DNA from: Epiperipatus broadwayi
Taxonomy: Eukaryota; Onychophora; Udeonychophora; Euonychophora; Peripatidae
Length of the DNA stretch: 64,000 bases
Assembly (NCBI GenBank): GCA_028023455.1
Contig: JAQFVV010012490.1
Coordinates: 1,924,001 to 1,988,000 of the forward strand
Direction of reading: 5' to 3'
Within the stretch, counting starts at the first letter, position 1; the number at the start of each line of letters is the position of its first letter. Positions 12,501 through 22,662 of this stretch are shown in pieces. A program made the position numbers and the translations under genes. The notes under the pieces were generated by a model. That model was not told the DNA's origin. It saw only the letters and a program-made list of their open reading frames with translations, and made no database searches.

Positions 12501-13315
12501 AAGCCTGATTGTATCTAATGTTCAGCAAGATGGAATTAATGCCAAGTTGCTTATTTCTTTTAGATCACATTCTATAGCTCATATTGACAATTTTTTCTGA
12601 CATTAAAAGAGTACTCATTGACAATAGTAAAAGAATATCGAAAATTTTCAGACACTAACCATAGAGAGAGAGGGGTATAACTTTTATATGTTAAGATGTT
12701 CATTTTATTAATATACAAAATTATAATATATACAATATAGTTATTTTAAAAGTAAATACATTATCATCTACTTATATGGGTAATCTTTATTGCATAAAGG
12801 ATTCTCATAGTGAGGATCATAAATGTCATCTGCCCTGAACAACATATATCTATCTATTCACGCCAACAAACTTTCAAAAAAGATCACAATAAGGTCTTTA
12901 AAGATAAAGTTCATGCTAAAAAATTAAAAGTTAATAGAATATCATATGACTTTTTAGCAAGCACTATATGTAATAAAATGAGAATCTCCCAACAATATTG
13001 TCATCTATAATGAGACTAAATAATCAATGATGAAATCTCTAATCTGAGTGTAATGTCTGTTTTTTTCATTGATTAATCATGTTTGGGATTCGTAGTTGGA
13101 AACAATATAGTTAGATATCTAGTAATCATCTATAACTTCATTTAACTATTCAAGCAAAAACCTAAAATCCAAAAGAAAATAATGAAGATAAGATAGTTCC
13201 TGAATCAGAAAATATACCCTTTTAGTAATGTGAAGATTTTTTTTCCTAATTGTAGACATTTTTTTCCTGTGGCCATAAAGATTAATAACAGAAAATCACT
13301 GGGTTATTTTATTTT
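12501..13315. other. AT-rich DNA between LINE fragments
   Basis: A 66-residue frame at 12810-13010 has no motif and is probably fortuitous. No element boundary or repeat is visible. Confidence 0.5.
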
Positions 13316-14284
13316 AAAAATATATTTATTGACATGATAAAATTGTACAGATGAATAATAAATACACTTTGTTAATGTTGGCTCATCCATGCTGGCATTG
13401 GTCTGGTAGATGTATGGCAGTCATTCTCTGCACTAGCAGGTTGATGTATGAGCAAATAGCATTCCATTTTGTTGGAAGTGACCACACCTTTTGAGGTAGG
13501 CCCAAAAATGCTAACTTATCAGCTGGGATACATGCAGTGTGAAATCAATGCCAATCTAGTAGAATCCGGCATGTTGCATCATAGACTACTTCATTTACGA
13601 TACCCTACAATGTGGATATATCAGGTCCAATATTCATGTAGAGTCTATGGGTCATACTAGTAGGCTCCATGTATTAATAAATAAAAATTTAGAGGATAAT
13701 ATCTTGTTCTTATTTTGAAGAACTTTGAGCTTATCGAAAAATATAGCATTGGGGTCCAGTATTGGTTGTGTGAACTTTATCCTGCATCTTGTGAACCAAA
13801 AAGCGTATGTCAGGAAGATAGATAACCTTATAACTGTAAAGTCTCCAGAGAAAAGATAACCCCTGATGTCCAAGATTATATCCACTGCTATAATGCAGTG
13901 TTGAGAGATGACATTTCTAATACTGTTATAGCCTGGACATATATTTAACAGATGATTAAAGGTCTCCTCTCCTCTAGAATAGGCATGACAAATTGGGTCT
14001 ATTTTATTTAGAAACCACTTGAAGTGTAAGCATGTATTAGTTGGCATGGAGCCCATATTCACTTTGATCAGATAATCCAAAAGTTTGGGCTCCAGTAGCA
14101 GATATTTAAATATTGTGATTTTATGATTGCTGCACCCTAGGTGAGGATTCAGCAGGCGATGTGCCTGCCAGATGCTGATTTTATTATTAAACTCTGCTGT
14201 TGAGTGCCCGATGTATAGAAATTGTTGCTTAATAATGGTGTCAGGCCATGTGTTTTTAGTTGAACAATATGTGATAAAAAGCAA
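13316..14284 (-). mobile_element. LINE fragment F, C-terminal end of a related family
   Basis: A minus-strand LINE 3' end. The 3' boundary is about 13316, where the plus strand shows ATATTTATTGACATG, the reverse complement of a polyadenylation-type signal, as in the other copies (TTTATTGA near their ends). The open frame at 13652-14284 aligns with the ends of copies B and D: EPKLLDYLIKVNMGSMPT, then a Cys motif (CHAYSRGEET), then TYAFWFTRC in place of YAYWCTRC. It is more diverged than A-D, so it is an older insertion or another subfamily. Everything upstream of the C-terminal domain is missing. Confidence 0.75.
13652..14284 (-). pseudogene. LINE ORF2 C-terminal fragment
   Basis: A 210-residue open frame that is still uninterrupted. 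It corresponds only to the region after the reverse transcriptase catalytic core. Seen in it: the block EPKLLDYLIKVNMGSMPT shared with copies B and D (where it reads EPKLFDFLLKLNLNVLPT and KPKYFDFIIKMNLIALPT), a Cys-containing segment CHAYSRGEETFNHLLNIC that has lost the first Cys of the CGLC motif, and FWFTRC near the end. It has no catalytic residues and no credible start codon context. It is a relic, not a gene. Confidence 0.75.
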
Positions 14285-15148
14285 AAAAGTTCTCTATTGT
14301 AATGCAATCTATAGTAAGAACTGAGTAATCAATGATTACCCAATAGTACTGCATTTAAATCCCCAGATTAATTTCTAATGTTTGCTTTCATTAATGAGGC
14401 TTGGTTTTCAAAGCCTGAAAGCAATGTAATTACACATTTGGTAATTATGATTAACTCTGATAATCACTTATTTTTTAAGTTGTTGCAGATGACAGAAAAA
14501 AAAGCAGGAACCTGTTTTCTGTTTTACTGTGTGAGCTAAAGAACTCCTATTATTAACATTTTTGGCCAAGTAAAAGAAGGTGCCTACAATTAGAAAAAAA
14601 ACAGGTGACAATACAGGATCAAACTGTATAACTATTCAAGCAAGTTGGCTTGCATTCAAAATGTTACCTTAAAATTTGAGGTTTAAAGCTTGGAATAAAA
14701 AGAAGTTAACATGTCTATTATGTGAATAATAGCATTATTTGAAGCTGAGAATGCAAAGCTTCACTGATAAAGGCAGATATCAAATACTAGATGAAAATAC
14801 AGATTTAGCATTACTACTTGATAAATTACTGATTGCTCAAGCTTACTATAAATGCCAAAAGAGAGAAGAGCTGCCCTTATTTTCTTTAAAATTATATTCA
14901 TGGTGCAATTTAAAAAAAGTTTTATCATACAATTAACTTCATAAAAACTAAATTTTTAGCTGTACATTACATTATTTGAAATGTTTTTTTTTAAGGTGCT
15001 ATTTTATATTTAATGTTATTTGACTACAAAACTGACATAGTTTCAAATAATATTTTACTCAGATGATTAAATGTCAATTCACATCAAAAACAAAGTGGTA
15101 GTAGTGGTGGTGGTGATGGTGGAAGCCATAGCAGCAATACTATTACTG
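14285..15148. other. AT-rich DNA with a GTG/GTA-rich tract
   Basis: No gene is supported. At 14660-14700 a GAGGTTTAAAGCTTGG sequence looks faintly like a Pol III B box but lacks a partner A box, so I do not call a SINE. A short GGTGGTAGTAGTGGTGG-like tract (about 15096-15123) lies just before the Penelope fragment. Confidence 0.5.
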
Positions 15149-15771
15149 TTACCATGTTATGAATCTAATAGAAAATATAATATACATCTCTACACCAAAA
15201 ACCTACTACAAGCAGGCTACAAACTCAACACCATTAATCACAAAATTAAACAAATTTTATAAGAAAATTGCAAACAATAATAATGATATTAAGCTTCCAT
15301 ATATATCCTCCCACATGTACCTAAAATCTCCAACCAACTAATTAAAGTCTTGGCCAACAAATTTAAGATCAGTTTTCATACATCCCCCTGCACCAATCAT
15401 CTAATCAATAATTCTAAAGACAAAATCAATTCTTCTCAGACCCCCCTCCATGTCATTTATAGCATCTCATGCCCCCAACCTGGGTGCCATGCCATTTATT
15501 ATGGTGAAACCAAAGCCAACATAACCAACAGGACTGCTCAGCATAGATACACCTACAATAGAGCAAAAAAAAATCATAACAATTCTTCAACATTCTTAGA
15601 ACATTTCAAGAAGACAGGCCATATATTTGACCCTCCAACCCCAAAATAGTTTACATAGAGAAAAACGGCATCAAATGGAAAATTGGAAAAGCGTACTTCA
15701 TTAATGGCAACAGTAACTCTATCAATAGACATGATGCCTGCTTTGACATTTCCAAACATTGGACTATCTAA
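15149..15771 (+). pseudogene. Penelope-like element fragment: linker and GIY-YIG endonuclease
   Basis: This is the C-terminal part of a Penelope-like retroelement polyprotein, in which a GIY-YIG nuclease cuts target DNA for reverse transcription. The fragment begins with YESNRKYNIHLYTKNLLQAG, aligning with YEAHRKENINNYIKDLLAAG in the element at 43 kb. After frame changes it continues with VIYSISCPQPGCHAIYYGET (about 15446-15510), the GIY..YIG core, followed by TAQHRY. A further shift at about 15650 leads to a last segment ending RHDACFDISKHWTI and a stop at 15769-15771, matching RRDTCFDISKKWAT in the other copy. The reverse transcriptase core is absent and at least two frameshifts and an internal stop are present. 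It lies immediately before LINE fragment E. Confidence 0.85.
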
Positions 15772-15929
15772 ATCATTTGTATATACTTTGCATATTGCCT
15801 TTATTTCTCTGTTCTGCATTCTGCATTATCACTATGAATGATGAGAGTGGATAGTTTCAATAATGCGATCTCCAGAGGATTATTTTCAAATTTTTATGAT
15901 TTTTTTTCTACTAGGTCAATAATTCTACA

Positions 15930-16615
15930 TTTCTCTATATAAATTTCCTAAATAATTATTATTTAATGCAATATCCCTGCTTTGGCTATAAGATACCATT
16001 GCACTTATTGCTGACCATCCAAATCCCAAGTATTTGATAATTGAGTTCTTTCAGACCACACATAGATACTGACTTCAAGCACAAATAAAATCACTTGTAA
16101 ACTTTGCCTTAATTATTATGGATTGAAATTGCTACAACTGTATTACCAGAATGCTAAAAACACTTACTCAGTTTACACCCTTTATGACTTTCATTGTATG
16201 ATACAATTATTTGGACAAGATTACAGCTTATCAACCTATATATCTAAAGGATACATCTATACTCAACTCTAGTAACATCTATGATTTCAAATTACAACTG
16301 CACCATAATCTTAATCCAAACATAATTCTAACACATTAATGTATAGGGTATATGAGCACAGACTTTCACACTTCTCCAGTTATTTCTCCCTCTCTCCCTA
16401 ACACTTTTAATGAAACAAAAAGAAAGCATGGCTGCCTTCCCAAAAAGACTTGGCAACTTAAACCAGACCTTCCTGAAAACATTAGAGTTTATATCCATCC
16501 TGACTAATGACAGAAATTAATTACCCTAAAAACACCTGATAAATGAAACTAAAAATTACTGCACTTAATGTTCAAAATATAAACTCAGTCTCTAAACTTT
16601 TTCAATACACTTGGG
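15930..16615 (+). mobile_element. LINE fragment E: 5' region (ORF1 part and start of ORF2) with internal deletion
   Basis: This plus-strand segment aligns with the 5' half of LINE copy C. 15930-16340 matches about 46025-46440, including TCTCTATATAAATTTCCTAA and GAGTTCTTTCAGA(C/T)CACA. Then about 500 bp present in C are missing, and 16375-16605 matches 46930-47375. The end encodes MKLKITALNVQNINSVSKL (from about 16539), which looks like the N-terminus of an APE endonuclease, so this preserves the ORF2 start region that copies A, B and D lack. At about 16610 the match stops and another repeat begins. A 29-bp string at the deletion junction (16342-16370) recurs at 30574. Confidence 0.75.
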
Positions 16616-19600
16616 TTTCATTTTATGTGATAGATAGGTTCTGCAAAAAACTGGCATTAAAAAAATCGCACAAAAATAGATAACTTACCATGAAAAATGG
16701 GGAATATGTTCTGTAATTTTCAGAAATCGTATAAAAGCAAAGCAACAAAGAAAAATTACTTTAAAATTTGCATTAAAAAAATAAGAAAATAAAGTATGAC
16801 TAATAAAAAATTTCAAATATTTGAAAAAAATTGATACAAGACAAACATTTTTTTTATTAACTACAGTATTTAATTTTACATTTTTACATACATATTTTAA
16901 TCATTATTTCTATTTGGCAAAATGTGATTTGTTTGTGAACTGGTAAAAAATTAGATTCATCACAAAAGGAAGTACAACTAGCACTACTATCAGTCTTGTA
17001 CTGTGTTAATAGTTTTCTGTCGACAATGTAATTGGTGATTAAACTTTGAGATGATTTTACTAATTGTTTATAAAACTCACGATATCCAGACATACAACTA
17101 TTTAGCTCTCATTGGAATTTAAGAGGTTGTTCATTGCAGCAAACTCTCAGATTTCAGCATTTTCTGACATTTTTTTTGACTCACACATCAATGTAAAATC
17201 TATGATTAAATGATTTTTATTTATCAAAAAATAATAAATTTGTCTTCATTTGACAGATATTTTTGTTTTGTAATGAATTAAATTTTAAATGTTCACATTT
17301 TGTGTCTATATTAAAAAAATGAGATCGCAATCAAAACAAAAAGATTTATATGTTATCATTTCTAGAAAGATTATTTTCAGTTTACAAAGTCAACAAAATC
17401 TTCATTATTTCTGATTATTTTTAAAAATCTAAGAGTATTTTGTAACCGTCGGAATTGTTGAATGCTGTATTCCATCTAAATTGAAGAAAGAAGGCCCAAA
17501 ATGTTGGTGCCAATTTGTAACTGATTGAATTGATGGATGTAGGTGATGGTTAGGATGATCAATCTGATCTGATAAAAAGATCTAAAATCTAATTTAAATT
17601 AATCTGGTCTAGCTCAATCGGGTCGCCGTCATGTAATAAACCATCACAAAGCACAAATAATCTCTCTTAAAGTTTAATTTACTTAAGTTATAAGTGAAAT
17701 GGAGGAATAATGAGACTATCTGCTCCAGACATCAACAAATCCATCACAATTACAACATAAATTGCAAAGAGCAGGGAAACCAACTACTATTGCCCTAAAC
17801 AATAATATAGGATTAGGCTAACTACTTGATTGGCAATCTAATCAAAATCAAATCCGATTAATAACTAAAACAGATTCCAATATATATATTTTATTAGCCT
17901 GTTACTGTTATAGTAATTTAAATCTACTTTATTATTTAAAAATGCTGCCCTTTTAACTTAATAGATAAGCTTCTAAGTACCTGTAATAGTACTTTACAAA
18001 ACATTTGTTTACACATAGACATTATTTAAATATCAGAACAAAATAATACTTGAACCCAAATATACATATATCTATTTTAATAAACGCTAAATAGAAAGAT
18101 AAACACTCGTGTCAATAAGCGATATACAATTCTTTCTACTTCAATCTCTAATTAATAATTTTCTGTGGATATCAACTGGTTTTATTATAATTTTATAAAC
18201 ACTTTGAAAATTTGTACACTCACTTAAATGTTTAAACAAATTAATATATGTCTATGGTTTACTAAGAAGCTACAAAATAATTTATAACTAATTTATAAAT
18301 ATCTTCCAATAAAGTGATGCTTAATTAGTGCTTCGTTTAGGTTTTAAAATAGAATACTTCACTGGAGTTTAATATCAACACTCTATTAGCTCATCTCTAA
18401 CTTTACAATGTCCAACCACATTACATAAAAGATATATCGAGCTTCTATTGGATGTTTATTCACCTGTGAGTATTAATACAACTTGTTTGAAATTTTAAAC
18501 AATTGAATAAAAATTGATTGGCAACAATTAAAACATATGATTATATTTGATATTTATACAAATCAAAATAATATTCAATTAAATCGGTCAATGAAGTTTA
18601 TTCTCTTCATTTTATAGGAGTTTAAGAAAAATATCCAAGACGAATTATTCTGAACCAAACGATAAAGTATAATCTATTTAGATTTTTATGACGGAATCAG
18701 ACAAACATGAAATGATTGACTTTGTAATATTAACTAAGATAAATGATAATATGTATATATAATATTCGAATGCAAATATAAATATGAAATTCATATAGAA
18801 ACAAAATAAAATACTAATAAGCAAAACTTACCTTATCCTATATTCCAATTACGCTTACCAAGCTGAGTTTGAATCCTGTTACTTAAATAGCTACGCCGTC
18901 TTACGCAATCCAAATAAAACAAAATAATTAAACTAGTCTTGATATTTAAATTAACTCAATTTATTAGATTATAGAAAAGAAAATTGGCAATATTAATGAT
19001 AAAATACATCCGAAATGACTTTATATTTTAGATTGGTTGACTAAATAAAATGATCAAATTGCTATGTGTATCTCTATATATGTGTTGCAATAACGATAAC
19101 GACAAAAAAAAAATGAATGAGTAAATGACGGGAAAGGCTCTTAGATATTTTACTAAAAAAAATTTACATATAACCGATACCAAAATGTGAAATAGGAGGG
19201 TATCAAAATCTATTTGTTTATCAAAATAATTACGGATAAATGAATATGAAATAATAAATATATTTGAGTCTTTCCGATCATTTTCATTTAATAAATTATA
19301 TTACTTTTAGAGATAATTAAAAAAAAAATCATCCCATTTTATTACATATAAAAAAAAATTAATACACACACATTTCATATAAAAAAAAAATCATACCATA
19401 TATATATAAGTCTGTTCGTTCACTATTTATTGGTCTATCGATTGACTTCAGTTATAGTGTAAAGAGAAGTTTCTCCGTCAGAAATAATAATCGTAAACTT
19501 TACAATACTTCATTAAAAGTTTTCTTTTTCTGTCCGAAGAGGTGAGTGCACTTTGATTATCCCTATTATGATGTGAATTGATCCAGTTGGGTCTTGTTCC

Positions 19601-20576
19601 TTTGCTCGTGAGACGATGTTTACGCCAATCCATTTTTTTTTATAAAGCATTTTTTTTTTTTTATTTCATAGGTTTTTTTTTTTTTTACTTTGCTGTCACT
19701 TCCCGGAAACCTTTTCGCAACTGCCCGCTAAATGATTGAACGGGCAGATAATTCCACTATTTTTCCATGTTTTTTGGTTTTACACACAAAAAAAAAATAT
19801 TGAAAAAATTTATTTGTTAAGATACAGAAAATAGATCTATCCTTTACTATTGCAAAATGATAAAGAGTCCTCTTATATTCTGTCGCGTCTTTTTTATATG
19901 TTCTCTTTCTGACGTTTTTCGTATCTTGACGACCACACAATATTACTCAAAAAAAACTCAATTCTATCAATTTTCTTATAGTTGTTTTGGCGCGGTTTTG
20001 GGGTAAGTTCGGAGAAATAGATACATGAAGATTAAATCCAAATTCGATTACAATTTTTTTATTATTTTACAAACCAAAATACAAAATTGATATAATAACC
20101 TTTTAAATTATTGATAAACATCAATAATTTACACATATCTATATTTTTTAATAATAATATTTTTTTTTTAAATTAATTTATAAACACATATACACAACAC
20201 AAAAAACATTGAACTGTATGTAATAATGTTACTATGGTGACTGCATTCATATATGAAATATATAAAATAATATCGATCCTATTTAGTTAAACTTATATTG
20301 TACTGAATTGTTTATTTTTTTATATATATATATATACCTGGATCATCAATTTGAACATTCACAATTTATTTCTGTTATATCTAACAAAATGTTTTAAAAG
20401 TTTAAAATTTTTGAATATTTATTGCAATATTTTTATATTCGTAAGTATAAATCTATTATTATTATTTACTCATAAGTAAGATTCTAAATAGCTTCAGGCC
20501 ATATTCACATGAGCTGCTAATATAATGTTATATTTTTGAGAGAAAAAAAAGTATTTCAAGTCAAAATAAGTTATTA
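16616..20576. other. AT-rich DNA, no supported gene; slightly CpG-richer patch near 19.4-20.0 kb
   Basis: The 69- and 70-residue minus-strand frames at 16884-17093 and 19728-19940 show no motif. A segment at 16607-16680 (CACTTGGGTTTCATTTTATG) has a diverged inverted match at 22735-22778 (CATAAAACGAGACCCAGGTG), so both belong to an unidentified repeat. Around 19420-20030 CpG dinucleotides are commoner than in the neighbourhood, with strings resembling splice donors (AGGTGAGT at about 19550, GGTAAGT at about 20000). I cannot show an exon or promoter there. Confidence 0.45.
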
Positions 20577-20584
20577 ATAATTTA
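20577..20584 (+). repeat. Left target-site duplication of the 2.07-kb element
   Basis: ATAATTTA, identical to the 8 bp immediately right of the element (22655-22662). The base composition makes a chance match less improbable than usual, but the exact placement outside both perfect TIRs supports it. Confidence 0.85.
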
Positions 20585-20597
20585 GGTACTTGTGTAT

Positions 20598-20790
20598 AAT
20601 TCAACCGATGACGTATTACCCTGAAGGCATATCACTCTAATCTTGTGATTTTTAAGATAACGTCTCCAAGTGATCTGCGGACACATGTAATCGCTAAAAT
20701 GTGTCCGCAGATCACGTAAACACGGTACATTAAAAATCGCAAGATTAGAGTGATATGCCTTCAGGGTAATACGTCATCGGTTGAATTATC
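20598..20790. repeat. Long hairpin inside the left end of the 2.07-kb element
   Basis: The left arm (about 20598-20652: the rest of the TIR, then ACCCTGAAGGCATATCACTC and TAATCTTG) and the right arm (about 20733-20790: CAAGATTAGAGTGATATGCC, then TTCAGGGTAATACGTCATCGG) are inverted copies over about 55 bp with one or two mismatches. A second stem sits in the loop: GTGATCTGCGGACACAT at about 20671 pairs with ATGTGTCCGCAGATCAC at about 20699. The outer arm contains an internal third copy of the terminal sequence. Confidence 0.9.
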
Positions 20791-20906
20791 CAGGTCACAT
20801 GCTAAAAAATATTCAAAAATGAAAAATATCTGACGCAGGTCCGGCAAATACTAAAAAAAAAAATGTACATGCATGCGTCAAAATATTATTCTCAATTTTA
20901 AAATAC

Positions 20907-20978
20907 AGCAGCGCGTAGCGCTGGAATTGGCCGGGGGGCCTCCGGATGTTTTTGTTGGGCCGCAGGCCCGGCGTACAC
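20907..20978. other. GC-rich palindromic island
   Basis: About 70 bp of very GC-rich sequence in an AT-rich setting. It contains at least three short palindromes: GCGCGTAGCGC, GGCCGGGGGGCC and GGGCCGCAGGCCC. It is inside the non-autonomous transposon. The role is unknown; it could be a binding or folding signal, or a captured fragment. Confidence 0.8.
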
Positions 20979-21047
20979 GTATATCAGACATTGTATTACT
21001 CTCATAGCTGTATGATATAATTCAGAAATTAAAAATAAAATTAAAAC

Positions 21048-22390
21048 GTAATTCAATGTAAGTTTGAGAATTGTAGAAATATTAACAAATATTTTTGGTA
21101 AATAAGTTTGAGAATTGTAGAAATATTAAAAAAAACTTTTTGTAAATTTTAAATAAACACCTAAATAAAAAAGACGCGATCTAATGCAAATCTGGTATTA
21201 ATGGCGCCGCACTTTTACATGCATTTGGTAATTTTAAAAACGTACTGCATATTGCAAAATTGATTTAAAAAATTATTTCAAATTATTTACACATTAAAAA
21301 CGTAATGTAGAAATATTATAAACAAAAAGTTTTTGTAAATTTAAAATAAACAAATAAAACACTTTACCCGAATTAATGCGAATTTGGCATTAATGGCGTC
21401 CATGTTATCACATATGCATTTAGTAATGTATATTCCAAATTTGTTTTAAAAAATTATTGAAAATTATTTACACATTAAATGTAATTCAATGTAAGTTTGA
21501 GAATTGTAGAAATATTAACAAATATTTTTTGTAAATAAGTTTGAGAATTGTAGAAATATTAACAAAAACTTTTTGTAAATTTTAAATAAACACCTAAATA
21601 AAAAAGACGCGATCTAATGCAAATCTGGTATTAATGGCGTCCAGAAAACGCCGCACTTTTATATGCATTTGGTAATTTTTAAAACGTACTGCATATTGCA
21701 CAAAATTGATTTAAAAAATTATTTCAAATTATTTACACATTAAAAACGTAATGTAGAAATATTAACAAAAAGTTTTTGTAAATTTAAAATAAATAAAACA
21801 CTTTACCCGAATTAATGCGAATCTGGCATTAATGGCGTCCTTGTTATCACATTTGGTAATGTATATTCCAAATTTGTTTTAAAAAATTATTGAAAATTAT
21901 TTACACATTAAACGTAAGTTTCAGAATTGTAGAAATATTAACAAAAAATTTTTGTAAATTTAAAATAAACAGATAAATAAAAAACACGGAGAATAAATTA
22001 TTTACACATTAAACGTAATTTTCAGAATTGTAGAAATATTAACTAAAAATTTTTGTAAATTTAAAATAAACAGATAAATAAAAAACACGGAGAATAAATT
22101 ATTTACACATTAAACGTAAGTTTCAGAATTGTAAAAATATTAACTAAAAATTTTTGTAAATTTAAAATAAACAGATAAATAAAAAACACTTTACCGGAGA
22201 ATAAATTATTTACACATTAAACGTAAGTTTCAGAATTGTAGAAATATTAACTAAAAATTTTTGTAAATTTAAAATAAACAGATAAATAAAAAACACTTTA
22301 CCGGAGAATAATTCAATGTAAGTTTGATAATTGTAGAAATATTAACAAAAAAATTTTGTAAATTTAAAATAAACAGATAAATAAAACACT
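21048..22390. repeat. Higher-order tandem repeats inside the 2.07-kb element
   Basis: A unit of about 434 bp (starting AATTCAATGTAAGTTTGAGA at 21050 and again at about 21484) is present about twice. Each unit itself contains two related halves with AATTGTAGAAATATTAACAA and TTAATGGCG. From about 21895 to 22310 a shorter unit of about 95-115 bp (TTATTTACACATTAAACGTA onward) repeats about four times. The sequence is A+T-rich and non-coding. Variation in copies suggests unequal exchange or slippage. Confidence 0.85.
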
Positions 22391-22654
22391 TTACCCGAAT
22401 TAACAGCTCAAAAAAGTAACTGTGAGGCCGTGGATAGCAAAATTGCAATAGACAGAAAAATCAAAAAATTTCCCAAACCTCTCTACGAATTTTAAATCTC
22501 GCGGGTGAAAAAAAAAAAATTGACTCTCTGATGGATTAATCATGCCAGTCACTTGGTTACCATGACAACGTTGTCATGTAACAAACGTCGATGTCTACCG
22601 GAAGGGAATTTGGTAAGTCAAAAACGTCATCGGTTGAATTATACACAAGTACCA

Positions 22655-22662
22655 TAATTTAA
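22655..22662 (+). repeat. Right target-site duplication of the 2.07-kb element
   Basis: ATAATTTA directly after the terminal TACC of the right TIR. Confidence 0.85.

Larger units (their letters stand above)
20585..22654. mobile_element. Non-autonomous DNA transposon with 30-bp TIRs and 8-bp target duplication
   Basis: The two ends are perfect 30-bp inverted repeats: GGTACTTGTGTATAATTCAA followed by CCGATGACGT at 20585-20614, and the reverse complement at 22625-22654. They are flanked by identical 8-bp ATAATTTA copies (20577-20584 and 22655-22662), so the boundaries are secure. Inside there is no open frame of useful size. The left 200 bp form a large hairpin that includes a third, inverted copy of most of the terminal repeat. 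It is followed by a GC-rich palindromic island (20907-20978), then tandem repeats (about 21048-22390), then a unique right end. An 8-bp duplication fits hAT, P, Merlin and some Mutator-like groups; the GG start favours none decisively. I cannot assign the superfamily. Confidence 0.85.

Noticed and set aside
14640-14705. Second tRNA-derived SINE
   Set aside because: Only a weak B-box-like string; no A box and no tail.
19728-19940. 70-residue minus-strand frame with basic N-terminal part
   Set aside because: No motif, no conserved context, and composition matches translated AT-rich DNA.
21895-22390. Possible CRISPR-like array of similar repeats
   Set aside because: Units are contiguous, of variable length and without unique spacers; the context is a eukaryotic transposon.
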